From assembly GCA_910576325.1 (NCBI GenBank), contig CAJTIM010000006.1:124001-188000 (forward strand): 64,000 nt of DNA, read 5' to 3'. Positions 47,373 to 56,064 of the stretch are shown piece by piece. The translations under genes were made by a program, and so were the position numbers. The notes under the pieces were generated by a model that made no database searches, was not told the origin of the DNA, and was given only the letters and a program-made list of their open reading frames with translations. Source of the DNA: Clostridia bacterium. GTDB taxonomy: Bacteria; Bacillota; Clostridia; Lachnospirales; Lachnospiraceae. The stretch's first letter is position 1. The number at the start of each line of letters is the position of its first letter.

Positions 47373-47619
47373 ATCTGAAATTACTTCCCTCTAACCGTAA
47401 ACATTTGATTTTACTGGTCTTTTCCGCCAAGTGTTTTCATCGTCGGGAAAGGCAAACGACTTACTTCATTATTCTTCATAACCGCTTATCTCCGCTTTTT
47501 TCTCACAATTCAACACTTCATTATGATGTGTTATTCTACCAGTAAAACTTCAAATTTGATGTAAATTTGTTGTAAACCACACAATTTGCTGTACTCATTT
47601 ATCCGTTTCGGACTCTTTC
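47373..47619. repeat. Integrase-proximal element end with inverted and direct repeats
   Basis: Inverted repeat TTTTACTGGT (47409-47418) / ACCAGTAAAA (47538-47547), and a direct repeat TTGATGTAAA / TTGTTGTAAA near 47555-47577. These are candidate arm-type integrase sites. No gene seen. Confidence 0.45.
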
Positions 47620-48855
47620 CTAAAATACATCAAGATTGCGTGATAAATTTTGTATTGCTTCCTGTTTCTTCATGTCAGTGACTTCGGCATATATGTCCAT
47701 CGTTGTTTCAATATTAGCGTGTCCCATAATCGCCTGTATCACTTTCACATTTGTTTCCTTCTCGCAGAACCTTGTACAAAAGGTATGCCTTAAATGGTGG
47801 CATGAGAAGTGAGGTATTATGACCGGCTGCCTTTTTTCTTTTTTAGCATTTAACACTTCCTCTGCATTGTACGATTCGTATATCCGCTTGATTGCCCTGT
47901 TTACAGCTTGCGGATTATGAAGATTACCAAAGCGGTTGCTGAAAATAAAGCCTGTCATTCCGTCAACCACCGTAGTATTGAACCCTTCTTCCTTCTGTTC
48001 GCTGTATTCCTCTTGGAACGCTTCATATACTGCGTCCATCATGGGAATCGTGCGGATACCCGCTTCTGTTTTCGGGAGGGATACTCCAAACTCACATTTT
48101 GTAGTATCATTTCGCCGGGGATAATAAGTAACGCTATGGTTTATGCTGATTATCCTTTTCGCAAAATCTATGTCCTCCCACCTCAAGCCGATTGCTTCAC
48201 CAATCCTGCACCCTGTTCCTAATAATACTGTAAAGAACGGTGTCCAATGGCAATATACCGGGCTTTTGGCTGTGTAGTCCATAAAGGCTCTCTGCTGATC
48301 CAGTGTGAGGGCATGGCGTACACCATGATTTTTCCCCGGCTTCTTCTTGATTTGAGCCATCACACCATCGCTCGGATTGTTTCTGATGATGTCATCCCGC
48401 ACTGCAAGCTGAAATGTTGGGTGGAGGACGGTATGGATTGTTTCAAGGGTGTTAATCTGCATCCCCCTGTCATTTAACAGGTGATAATAGAAATACAACA
48501 CATCTGAATACTTTATCGTTCCAATCTTCCGTTTCCCGAACTCATCCCTTACAAATCGGTCATACATATAGGTGTAATTTGTGTAGGTTGTCCGCCTTAA
48601 CTCTGTTTTAGTTGTGATATACCTGTCAAAAACAAAATTCAAATCGGCGTTTCCTGCCGCATATACATCCAGACCGTCAAGCTGGTCTTTCATCAGCCGC
48701 TTTTCTTTTTCCCTAAGCTCTACCAAATCATTTGCATATATATACCGCCTTTTCCCATAAGGATCGGTATAGGTATACATATATGATTTATCCTTGCGCT
48801 GGATTTCTCCTTTCCGTAAAGCCCTACCTCTATGGTCTTTTCTTGCTTTTGCCAT
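47620..48855 (-). CDS. int: Tyrosine integrase of the element
   Basis: 411 residues, Tn916 Int-like. N-terminal arm-binding domain (QRKDKSYMYTYTDPYGKRRYIYA), SAM-like core-binding domain (about 80-170), catalytic domain with Arg in GTGCRIGEAIGLRW, His-x-x-Arg in HHLRHTFCTRF, His in MGHANIETTMD and the nucleophile Tyr in IYAEV. Start has AAAGGAG 5 bases before ATG. It follows the RHH gene after 42 bases and lies at the element end, as expected. Confidence 0.97.
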   Translation of the reverse strand: MAKARKDHRGRALRKGEIQRKDKSYMYTYTDPYGKRRYIYANDLVELREKEKRLMKDQLDGLDVYAAGNADLNFVFDRYITTKTELRRTTYTNYTYMYDRFVRDEFGKRKIGTIKYSDVLYFYYHLLNDRGMQINTLETIHTVLHPTFQLAVRDDIIRNNPSDGVMAQIKKKPGKNHGVRHALTLDQQRAFMDYTAKSPVYCHWTPFFTVLLGTGCRIGEAIGLRWEDIDFAKRIISINHSVTYYPRRNDTTKCEFGVSLPKTEAGIRTIPMMDAVYEAFQEEYSEQKEEGFNTTVVDGMTGFIFSNRFGNLHNPQAVNRAIKRIYESYNAEEVLNAKKEKRQPVIIPHFSCHHLRHTFCTRFCEKETNVKVIQAIMGHANIETTMDIYAEVTDMKKQEAIQNLSRNLDVF

Positions 48856-48897
48856 CTCTGCTCCTTTCTTTCAAAAGGAAAGAGATATTTCGTACTG

Positions 48898-49074
48898 CTA
48901 CTTTCTTTCTTCCATTGAGTATTGGATTTCAACACCCTTTTGTAGCACCTGCGTTATGGTCATGTCATGTTTGGCAGCATAGTCTTTCAGCTTCTCATAC
49001 TCGGCATCGTCAACCCGAAGGCTTAACGACCTCAGCTTAGGCGAGTCGGTCTTTGGACGTCCCGTTCTCGGCAT
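48898..49074 (-). CDS. Ribbon-helix-helix (CopG-like) protein
   Basis: 58 residues: MPRTGRPKTDSPKLRSLSLR at the start, then VDDAEYEKLKDYAAKHDMTI and TQVLQKGVEIQYSMEERK. The beta strand LRSLSLRV followed by two helices is the RHH fold. AAGGAGG lies about 10 bases upstream. It precedes int and probably regulates it or its own promoter. Confidence 0.82.
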   Translation of the reverse strand: MPRTGRPKTDSPKLRSLSLRVDDAEYEKLKDYAAKHDMTITQVLQKGVEIQYSMEERK

Positions 49075-49181
49075 TTACTATGCACCTCCTTCACAACTAA
49101 TACCATTATAATTCCCGTTCTACGAAAAGTCAAGAACTTTTTGTAGAACGATTATTTATCACGAAACCCTCTTTACCTTAA

Positions 49182-49370
49182 TCACTCACTTACTCTAAAA
49201 GACTCCAGATACTGCTCGAAAATATCACAGTTTACCAATACTAATTTGTCTACCTTATAGATTGCGTTTGCCTGTTTTGCAAGCTCCTGAAACTTTGTCA
49301 AACCCATGCTGTAAATTTCTGCACCTTCCTTATATCTGACAAATTTCTTTCTGTCTACTTTTTTTACCAT
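49182..49370 (-). CDS. xis: Excisionase-like protein
   Basis: 62 residues from ATG 49370 with GGAGG 5 bases upstream; an in-frame TTG further up overlaps that site. Winged-helix motif RYKEGAEIYSMGLTKFQELAKQANAIYKVDKLVLVN as in Tn916 Xis. It directs the integrase towards excision. About 100 bases upstream of the RHH gene. Confidence 0.88.
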   Translation of the reverse strand: MVKKVDRKKFVRYKEGAEIYSMGLTKFQELAKQANAIYKVDKLVLVNCDIFEQYLESFRVSE

Positions 49371-49785
49371 AAATTCCTCCAATCATTGCACAGCTTCATC
49401 TGCTAATAAACAGGCAGAATACGCTTCTTCCCATTTATTAGCAGATAAAAACTGCAATACAGGTGGCGGCTCATTACGCCGCCCACATCGGTCTTGCACC
49501 GTCATTTCATTGACCGGACTGCGGCTTTCCCGCAGCCCGGAAGTATCATTATCACAGATATGCTTCATCGCCCCATGTAACTGCTACATATTTTGCCCGA
49601 TCTCACTCGCTCCTTACCTTTGCTTCAATGTCCTGCTTCGACATTTCCTCACGTTTCACCCTGTTATAAATCAGGGCAGGTACGTCATGGCGCATCTGCT
49701 TAGTGGCTCTGCATATCCTCACGTCCTGTATGCAATACAGTATTCAATTATCAAGGTACACCGCTGTAAATCTGTCAGCTATGGA
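49371..49785. other. Region upstream of xis with a perfect inverted repeat
   Basis: A perfect 13-base inverted repeat, ATCTGCTAATAAA, lies at 49398-49410 and 49434-49446. A 61-codon minus-strand frame across it (49383-49568) is possible but has no recognisable family. A GC hairpin (CTGCGGCTTTCCCGCAG) lies near 49520. Confidence 0.45.
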
Positions 49786-49807
49786 AAAGGGCAGCGAACC
49801 GCCCTTT
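49786..49807 (-). terminator. Terminator after the ORF8-like gene
   Basis: AAAGGGC/GCCCTTT hairpin with TTTTCC on the minus strand, beginning at the stop codon. Confidence 0.65.
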
Positions 49808-50054
49808 ATACCGCTTCAAACGCCAGTATCTTTGTGATTAGCTTTGTTTCAAGCCTTCGGCGCAGTGTTTCATCGACACAATAATGAAGCCGCCCTCCCT
49901 CGTCATACATCTTCCGGGTGGACAGAGTAATTATGTATCCTTCATAATGCTTCAGGACTGTGTTGATTGCCAGTACATCGCCTTCTGATGCTGCCTTAAT
50001 GATATGGAAAGGCAACAAATTCTTTTCTTCTCTGTTCTTACATCTCTGTTTCAT
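49806..50054 (-). CDS. Conjugative-transposon HTH protein (Tn916 ORF8-like)
   Basis: 82 residues. LLPFHIIKAASEGDVLAINTVLKHYEGYIITLSTRKM is the conjugative-transposon helix-turn-helix pattern (PF12645-like), followed by ETLRRRLETKLITKILAFE. GGAGGG lies 8 bases upstream. It overlaps the sigma-like gene by 17 bases. In Tn916 the matching gene partners with ORF7 to control transfer and excision. Confidence 0.85.
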   Translation of the reverse strand: MKQRCKNREEKNLLPFHIIKAASEGDVLAINTVLKHYEGYIITLSTRKMYDEGGRLHYCVDETLRRRLETKLITKILAFEAV

Positions 50055-50478
50055 CTGCTTTTCCCTCCATAATCTTCCTTAAAATCTCAAGTGAGCGTGT
50101 CCGGTGTTCATGGACTGTGCTGCGGACAAGGTTCATCTCCCTTGCTATATCCGCATCGCTCATTTCCAGAAAATACGAAAGCAGTATTACATTCCGCTTC
50201 CTCTCCGAAAGTGTCTGTAACGCTTCCGCAATCAGGGTGTCTTTCACCTCAATGTCATATCCATGCACTGTAAAATGGCTGTTTTCCACTCCGTATTCAT
50301 CCATAACAAACAACTGGTTCAGCTCCTTTTCAGACAGTTCAGAAAACATGGCTTCATGTTCCCTGCGGTAATCCATGTGCCTGTAATAATTGATTGCTTC
50401 GCCTTTCAGCGACATCTGGCACAGGCGGTCAAAACGATGCCTGATCGTCATTTCATCATGGTGAGAAGGTTTCTTCAT
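50038..50478 (-). CDS. Sigma-70-like regulator (Tn916 ORF7-like)
   Basis: 146 residues, with a clear region 4 (EALQTLSERKRNVILLSYFLEMSDADIAREMNLVRSTVHEHRTRSLEILRKIME) and a short region 2-like N-terminal part. GGAGGTG lies before the ATG. A minus-strand attenuator-like hairpin lies 120 bases upstream. It likely activates excision and transfer genes of the element. Confidence 0.87.
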   Translation of the reverse strand: MKKPSHHDEMTIRHRFDRLCQMSLKGEAINYYRHMDYRREHEAMFSELSEKELNQLFVMDEYGVENSHFTVHGYDIEVKDTLIAEALQTLSERKRNVILLSYFLEMSDADIAREMNLVRSTVHEHRTRSLEILRKIMEGKADETEM

Positions 50479-50993
50479 GCGAGTTCACCTCCTCCCCCGC
50501 TGTGACGTGACAAAGGCATACGCCTTTTCCCTTTCCGTTGTATCTGCCAAATGGCGGTAGGCTGATGTTCGGGTGGGAGTAAAAATTTTTGTATATAAAA
50601 AACGCCCGGACAGGCAAAATGCCCGCTGGACGTTATTCATATCTGTTATTCTGTTTTCTCCACACGCTACGGGAGTGTATAGTTCACTTGTCAGGGTAGA
50701 TTCTTCTCTACTGCCAGTAAAACACCTTATAAAAGAACCTTCCCACGCCAATAGCCGGACAGGTTCACTAAGCCAAAAAAATATCCCTCAGACCGTTCAG
50801 AACACATAAATTCCCCTAAACGTACCCAAAGGATAAAATTTCACGCAAAAAACCTCTGGATACTGCGTTTTTTTATATGCAATATCCAAAGTCTTTTATT
50901 CTTATGTGTGTATTATGCCCCTCTTATAAAGTGATTTATTAGTGCATTTTCAAAGCGAAATGTGCAATATACACTATACATGGAGGTGCATAT
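50479..50993. other. Control region between sigma-like and XRE genes
   Basis: Holds the attenuator-like hairpin described separately. A minus-strand frame of 88 codons (50485-50751) covers it and might contain a leader peptide, but no family is recognised. The plus-strand XRE start has GGAGGTG at 50981-50987. Confidence 0.4.
50595..50634 (-). promoter_or_regulatory. Attenuator-like terminator upstream of the ORF7-like gene
   Basis: On the minus strand a hairpin at 50634-50601 (AACG-CC-GGC / GCC-GG-CGTT) is followed by TTTTTT (50602-50597). A terminator before, not after, the genes on its strand suggests attenuation, as in the Tn916 tet(M) leader. Confidence 0.6.
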
Positions 50994-51341
50994 ATGGCAA
51001 GAAAAAAGAAAATTGACAAGGAAATGGGATTCCGTCTGAAGAAGGCTAGAACCGACCAGAAGCTGACCTATGAAGAACTGGCTGAAAAATCCGGCGTTTC
51101 CTCCCGCTATATCAAGGAAATTGAAAATCATGGAAATGTGCCAAGCCTTGAAAAGCTAGGGCAGCTTATACGAGCCTTACATATTTCCGCCGATCCGTTT
51201 TTTTATCCAGCCGCCCCGTCAGACAACCTCGACTACCAGCGGCTGTTGGTTTATCTGTCACAATGTACAGAGGAACAGATTACAACAATCCTCGCTATTG
51301 TGGAAGCCTATCTTCGGACATACAAATCTCCCAAAGAATAG
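50994..51341 (+). CDS. XRE-family regulator (Tn916 ORF9-like)
   Basis: 115 residues with an XRE domain MGFRLKKARTDQKLTYEELAEKSGVSSRYIKEIENHGNVPSLEKLGQLIRAL and a helical end. It is divergent from the ORF7/ORF8-like pair, matching ORF9 of Tn916, which represses transfer functions. Confidence 0.88.
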   Translation: MARKKKIDKEMGFRLKKARTDQKLTYEELAEKSGVSSRYIKEIENHGNVPSLEKLGQLIRALHISADPFFYPAAPSDNLDYQRLLVYLSQCTEEQITTILAIVEAYLRTYKSPKE

Positions 51342-51441
51342 AATATTCCCAATATCTGAATTTTCTCATGAATATTTCTGGATAATTCTGAACCATGCAA
51401 AAAAGGTGGCTCGCCTTCTCTCCTGCCAGCCACCTCTTTGT

Positions 51442-51777
51442 TTATCTGCTGAATATTTTAAGAAGTTCCTTTATACGCATACGCCTTTTTACGATGCCCA
51501 GTCCATCAAGAACCTGTATGCTGTCCACAAACCCCTGATAATACGCCCGCTGTTCCTCCTTGTAATGGGCATGATCCACCGTATCCATATAGTCCTCTAA
51601 AAACTCCCTGTCCTCCTTTGACAGCTTGGAAAGATATGCTTCAAATGCCTTCTGCTTCTTTTTCAGTTCCCGGCTGGCTGCTTTTGCTTCCTCTGTCTGG
51701 ACGGAATACTCCCTGTCCTCTGTTTCGCTGCGCAGCTCCTCAAAAACACCTGCCAATGTTTCAAAAACTTCATTCAT
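51442..51777 (-). CDS. Small helical protein (DUF6809-like?)
   Basis: 111 residues from ATG 51777 (AAAGGTGG 8 bases upstream; an earlier GTG overlaps that site). Entirely helical and charged: NEVFETLAGVFEELRSETEDREYSV ... KKQKAFEAYLSKLSKEDREFLEDYMDTVDHAHYKEEQRAYYQGFVDSIQVLDGLG. It resembles DUF6809-type element proteins, a weak match by eye. Function unknown. Confidence 0.7.
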   Translation of the reverse strand: MNEVFETLAGVFEELRSETEDREYSVQTEEAKAASRELKKKQKAFEAYLSKLSKEDREFLEDYMDTVDHAHYKEEQRAYYQGFVDSIQVLDGLGIVKRRMRIKELLKIFSR

Positions 51778-51871
51778 GTTTGTTTCCACCTTTCTCTGCT
51801 AAAAATAATATTGCATTTTACAGGCAGTATTATCAATCCCTAACTTTCCTTTCACAAGATAATCTCTCCGC

Positions 51872-51941
51872 ACTTCATCTTTAGAAGTATATTATCAACA
51901 ATATTTCGTAAAATCAATAATAAAGGACTTCATCTTTAGAA
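51872..51941. repeat. 15-base direct repeat upstream of the second XRE gene
   Basis: ACTTCATCTTTAGAA at 51872-51886 and again at 51927-51941. The first copy is partly symmetric (CTTC ... GAAG). Candidate operator pair for the XRE protein that follows. Confidence 0.55.
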
Positions 51942-52013
51942 AGTTGGTGGTAGGATATTAAAATCTATTGGAACAAAGAAAGCAACTCCAAAAACCTAAT
52001 CGGTCAAAGGGTT

Positions 52014-52214
52014 ATGGAACTGCGGACGGAAAGAAAGCTATCCCAGAAAGCTCTTGCCGAACAGCTCCAGCTTGCCGGATATGAATTTAGCGACCTGACT
52101 GTTTTACGGATTGAAAAGGGAACAAGGTTTGTCCCGGATTATGAAGTGGTAGCTCTGGCAGAGTTCTTCCATGTATCCTGTGAATACCTCTTAGGTGTAC
52201 AGGACAAAAAATAA
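52014..52214 (+). CDS. XRE-family regulator, start uncertain
   Basis: 66 residues from ATG 52014: MELRTERKLSQKALAEQLQLAGYEFSDLTVLRIEKGTRFVPDYEVVALAEFFHVSCEYLLG. The same frame reads NSKNLIGQRV immediately before this ATG, the normal start of such domains, back to a TAG at 51951. No ATG, GTG or TTG occurs there, and the ATG at 52014 has its Shine-Dalgarno only 2 bases away. So the true start may be a rare codon (ATT 51957) or an upstream base is wrong. Confidence 0.75.
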   Translation: MELRTERKLSQKALAEQLQLAGYEFSDLTVLRIEKGTRFVPDYEVVALAEFFHVSCEYLLGVQDKK

Positions 52215-52233
52215 GCAGCAATCTGTTGTTGTA

Positions 52234-52674
52234 TCACAGACTGCTGCTTAAATTTTTGTTAAACCGATAGCCAATGCCCCATACGGTCTGTATGTAAAGC
52301 GGCTTGCCCGGATTATCCTCTATTTTCTCCCTTATATGGCGGATATGGCTCATAACAATATTGTAATCGCCGGAATATGGTTCCTGCCAGACAATATCAT
52401 AAATCTGCTCTTTGCTGAATACACGCCCCCTATTTTTAGCAAGTAACAAAAGTATTTCAAATTCTATTTTTGTCAGAGCAACTTCATTTCCTTTTAAAAG
52501 CACCTGATACCTCTCTGGAATAATTGTCAGTCCTTCAAAAGATAATCGCTCTGAATCTGCTCTTTCACAAGGCACTTGGTTTACTTGGTATCCACTTTCA
52601 GACAACAGATGCACCAACTTTCTATACAGTTCCTCATCTGTATTGTCTAAATGGAGGAAAAACACCTCACCCAA
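52234..52674 (-). CDS. Winged-helix regulator lacking a receiver domain
   Basis: 146 residues from TTG 52674, which has GGGGGTG 5 bases upstream; the ATG at 52695 has no site. The C-terminal half is an OmpR-type winged helix (ALTKIEFEILLLLAKNRGRVFSKEQIYDIVWQ ... HIRHIREKIEDN ... IQTVWGIGYRFN). The first 65 residues (GEVFFLHLDNTDEELYRKLVHLLSESGYQV) are not a receiver: no phosphorylation Asp or Lys pattern. It follows the kinase gene. It likely acts without phosphorylation or through another input. Confidence 0.82.
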   Translation of the reverse strand: MGEVFFLHLDNTDEELYRKLVHLLSESGYQVNQVPCERADSERLSFEGLTIIPERYQVLLKGNEVALTKIEFEILLLLAKNRGRVFSKEQIYDIVWQEPYSGDYNIVMSHIRHIREKIEDNPGKPLYIQTVWGIGYRFNKNLSSSL

Positions 52675-52705
52675 CGTATCACCCCCAACACTCATTATAG
52701 GTGTT

Positions 52706-53599
52706 TTATGCCCTACATAATAATAAATTAACAATTAACTTGTTATCTTCTAAACTGGCTGAAACACCACCCTTCATTTTTTCTGAAAGTAATTTCACGA
52801 TATATAACCCCAATCCTGAATTAGATTGACTGCGTGATAAATCGGCTGTATAAAACTTTTCAAACAGCTTTTCAATCTCTAGCTCATCTCTATATCCTTC
52901 CTCTATCAAATTTTGAAATCTAACCTCTACCATATCTGTATTTACGATTTCAACCTCAAATTTCTTTATACCATATCGTATTGCATTCGAAGTCAAATTC
53001 GTAATAATACGTCTGAGCATAATTTCATCTGCCATTACATAAGTTGCTGTATTTAAAGACCGGACATTCGGAATGATTCCTTTCTCTTCAAATTGTTCTG
53101 TGAAAGACAGTACAGTATCCGCTAATATATTATCCAGATTTACTTTAATCAAGACTGGAGCATTACTCTCATCTTCCAAAAGCGAAATACTATAAAAGTC
53201 ATTGATAAGTGTTTGTAAATACTTGCCTCTTGATATGGAAATTTCTAAATACTCTTTTTGCTCATCCGTTAAACAAGTCTTCTGCAACAGTTGTAAATAT
53301 CCTGTCATAGATGTAAGTGGTGTTCGCAAATCATGAGAAATATTTGAAATGGATTCCTTTAAATGTTTTTCCTTTTTTAAAATTGAAGATTTAATATCCC
53401 TTTGATAAGCCTGATGACGGTTAATCTCAGCGGCAAGTTCTGTTAAATCCTTATCTATAAAAGCAACCTCTATTAGTTTTTCTACACCTGTGGAACATTC
53501 TTGTAATTGCTCTCGTACACAGCGTATTTCTCTTTTCAGGAGAAAAAGGGAAATAGCAAGACCAATACACAAAACAACTAATATAATAATGATTGACAT
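52706..53599 (-). CDS. Histidine kinase of the cargo cassette
   Basis: 297 residues. One N-terminal membrane helix (IIIILVVLCIGLAISLFLL), a coiled linker, the H box SNISHDLRTPLTSMTGYLQLL (His about 90), N box NLTSNAIRYG, and the G2 box SNSGLGLYIVKLL. It has no extracellular sensor domain. Likely partner: the OmpR-type regulator at 55376-56062. Confidence 0.9.
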   Translation of the reverse strand: MSIIIILVVLCIGLAISLFLLKREIRCVREQLQECSTGVEKLIEVAFIDKDLTELAAEINRHQAYQRDIKSSILKKEKHLKESISNISHDLRTPLTSMTGYLQLLQKTCLTDEQKEYLEISISRGKYLQTLINDFYSISLLEDESNAPVLIKVNLDNILADTVLSFTEQFEEKGIIPNVRSLNTATYVMADEIMLRRIITNLTSNAIRYGIKKFEVEIVNTDMVEVRFQNLIEEGYRDELEIEKLFEKFYTADLSRSQSNSGLGLYIVKLLSEKMKGGVSASLEDNKLIVNLLLCRA

Positions 53600-53618
53600 A
53601 CTATCCCCCCACTTTTTA

Positions 53619-54371
53619 TTATTTTATTTCCGTATTAGAGAAAAAGTAACCACTTAAAGTAATCGAAATAAAAATTGTAATGCAGGACGATAGAAATACA
53701 ATCAATATAGTAGATATCGAAAGGTTATCGTTTACAATATACTTTAGCTGTGACAATGTGGAATACTCAAATAATCTCCCCACCAAATCAATCTTTTTTC
53801 CAATCGTGCTGTCTATAACTGAAAAAAGTATGGGAAAAGCAAAGCATACACATATTGTTTTGGGAATATCCTTACATAAAAAGGCAAAGCATACATAAAT
53901 ACTTGCTGTTCCTATATTTAAAACAATTCCCAAAAAAGAAACACGAAGAAGGTATAAAACCTCCTGCATATTAAATAAATCTCCCCACCCAAATTTTATC
54001 GTGTGAATCAGGCACACTGTAACCGGATATAATAACATGATAAAACCTGCGCTAATACAAAATACAAACGCTTTAGAAAAAATAATGTCTAAACGTCTAT
54101 GCCCTTTAGATAGCTCCGCCTGTATTGTTCTATTAGAAAAATCTGAACCGATATAAAACCCCGAAAAAGCAGCAATCACAAATAACATAAAAATATCCTG
54201 AAAAGCATTTGCAAAGCTATCTCTGCCCCTTACTGGATTTCCCGGCTCTGTTAATAAATTTATCTCCGAATACGCACTGAAAGCAGAAATTGCCATCACA
54301 ACCATAACTAAAACAATAATTATTTTCTGCCGTCTAAGTTTAAAAAGTTCTGTCTTTATTAAGTTAAACAT
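53619..54371 (-). CDS. ABC-2 type permease
   Basis: 250 residues with six predicted helices and a typical start (FNLIKTELFKLRRQKIIIVLVMVVMAISAFSAYSEI) and LLRVSFLGIVLNIGTASIYVCFAFLC. Such permeases pair with BcrA/LanF-like ATPases in peptide-antibiotic immunity. The gene overlaps the ATPase by 8 bases. Very low GC. Confidence 0.88.
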   Translation of the reverse strand: MFNLIKTELFKLRRQKIIIVLVMVVMAISAFSAYSEINLLTEPGNPVRGRDSFANAFQDIFMLFVIAAFSGFYIGSDFSNRTIQAELSKGHRRLDIIFSKAFVFCISAGFIMLLYPVTVCLIHTIKFGWGDLFNMQEVLYLLRVSFLGIVLNIGTASIYVCFAFLCKDIPKTICVCFAFPILFSVIDSTIGKKIDLVGRLFEYSTLSQLKYIVNDNLSISTILIVFLSSCITIFISITLSGYFFSNTEIK

Positions 54372-55287
54372 TTCCCATTCCCCCTATGGTATTGATAAAA
54401 TAGTCTTCCAGATTATCCCCTGCTAATCCTATATTTTTAATAGACAGTTTCTGTTCATTTAAGGCAAGAATCACCTTTTGCATATCATCAATATAATCAT
54501 ATAATTGTATTGACTGATCTGGCATAACTTTATAATTCCTTGTATTCAAAACACGTTCCAGTGCCATTGCCGCCCTTGAAACATCATCCACAAGTATAAA
54601 TATATGTTTTTTACAACATTCGTCTAACCGCTCTTTTGAAATTTCTTTTATAATTTTTCCATGATGAAGAAAAATATAATTTGTTGCAAGCTGATAAAGC
54701 TCACTCAAAATATGACTTGATACCAATATGGTTAATTGTTTCTCATAGGCAAGTTTTTTTAGTAGTTCTCGGATTTCTACCATACTGACCGGATCTAATC
54801 CGTTTGTCGGCTCGTCAAGCATTAAAAATTCCGGCTCCCCCAATAATGTAGCTGCAATCCCTAACCGCTGTTTCATACCTAATGAAAAGTTCTGTACCTT
54901 TTTCTTTCCAGTATCATGAAGTCCCACAATTTTCAGACAATCTTCAACTACATTTTTATTCGGTATACCCTGTGCAATCCTCATAGCTTCTAAATTATCA
55001 CGAGCTGTCATATATGGGTAAAGAGCTGGATATTCTATCATGCACCCCATACGCTTTCTTTGTTTTTCCAATTCTTTTTTCTGTGTTTTCCCAAATAATA
55101 TAATATCTCCGCTGTCCGGCAAAGACAATCCGGAAACCAATCGCATAAACGTAGTCTTGCCAGCTCCGTTTTGACCGATAAACCCATAGATACGCCCTTT
55201 TTGAATCGTTATATCTACATGGTCAAGTGCTACCATATTCGCATATTTTTTTGTAAGCCCTATCGTCTGTAAAATATAATCATTCAC
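54364..55287 (-). CDS. BcrA-like ABC transporter ATPase
   Basis: 307 residues. Walker A IGQNGAGKTTFMR, Q-loop CMIEYPALYPYMTARDNL, signature NFSLGMKQRLGIAATLLG, Walker B FLMLDEPTNGLDP and switch SSHILSE. The Glu in the MIEYPALYP Q-loop region is a feature of lantibiotic-immunity (LanF) and BcrA ATPases. With the permease it probably exports or excludes a peptide antibiotic. Confidence 0.92.
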   Translation of the reverse strand: MNDYILQTIGLTKKYANMVALDHVDITIQKGRIYGFIGQNGAGKTTFMRLVSGLSLPDSGDIILFGKTQKKELEKQRKRMGCMIEYPALYPYMTARDNLEAMRIAQGIPNKNVVEDCLKIVGLHDTGKKKVQNFSLGMKQRLGIAATLLGEPEFLMLDEPTNGLDPVSMVEIRELLKKLAYEKQLTILVSSHILSELYQLATNYIFLHHGKIIKEISKERLDECCKKHIFILVDDVSRAAMALERVLNTRNYKVMPDQSIQLYDYIDDMQKVILALNEQKLSIKNIGLAGDNLEDYFINTIGGMGNV

Positions 55288-55375
55288 TTTTTCGTTCCCT
55301 CCTTTTCTTTGATAGCATAATTATAAATGCCAAATCTAAAGAAAACCTTACGAAAACTTATCATAAAGCTAAGTA

Positions 55376-56062
55376 TTATTTTGCCAGACGGTAGCCTAAT
55401 CCCCATAATGTTTCTATATATTCCTCATTGGGATTTACCTTTTTCAACTTGTGTCGCAAGCGGCTGATATGGACATTTAAAGTATTGTCATCAATGGTAT
55501 ATTCTTCATTCCATATACTTTCAAATAAATTTGCTTTTGAAAAAACCTTTTGCGGTTGTAATAAGAATAGTTCCAATATTTTCATTTCTGTTGCTGTCAA
55601 AGTAATTTCCTGTCCGTCCACATACACTTGCTTTGCAGCCTTATCAAACTCTATATCTTTAAACACTAATTTTTGACTTTGATCAACTACATTCAACTGA
55701 TTCCGGCGCAAATTTGCTTCTATTCTGGCAATCACCTCATCAATATCAAATGGTTTCGTTATATAATCATCTGCGCCAAGTCGAAGCAAATCTATCTTAC
55801 TTTGTGTGGTTTCCTTTGCTGATATAACAAGCACAGGAATATTCGAGAATGTCCTTAATTCTTTCAGCAAGGCATCTCCACTTTTATATGGCAACATAAT
55901 ATCCAACAACACCATTTCAAATTCTTCATTTTTTAACATCTCCAGTCCATGTATTCCTGTATAAGCTGATTTTGATAAATAGCCATTACTTCTTAATGAC
56001 TGACACAGCAAATGGTTAATTTCTTTGTCATCCTCTATAACTAATATGTTATTATTTGCCAT
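55376..56062 (-). CDS. OmpR-family response regulator of the cargo cassette
   Basis: 228 residues from ATG 56062 (AAAGG upstream). Receiver: VIEDDKEINHLL, phosphorylation Asp in MVLLDIMLPYKSGD, ISAKET and ITKPFDI. Winged helix: TATEMKILELFLLQPQKVFSKANLFESIW ... GLGYRL. It resembles regulators of VanR and lantibiotic-immunity systems. Confidence 0.92.
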   Translation of the reverse strand: MANNNILVIEDDKEINHLLCQSLRSNGYLSKSAYTGIHGLEMLKNEEFEMVLLDIMLPYKSGDALLKELRTFSNIPVLVISAKETTQSKIDLLRLGADDYITKPFDIDEVIARIEANLRRNQLNVVDQSQKLVFKDIEFDKAAKQVYVDGQEITLTATEMKILELFLLQPQKVFSKANLFESIWNEEYTIDDNTLNVHISRLRHKLKKVNPNEEYIETLWGLGYRLAK

Positions 56063-56064
56063 AA

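Noticed and set aside
49383-49568. 61-codon minus-strand frame upstream of xis
   Set aside because: No clear ribosome binding site or family, and it spans the perfect inverted repeat; mentioned only inside the intergenic entry.
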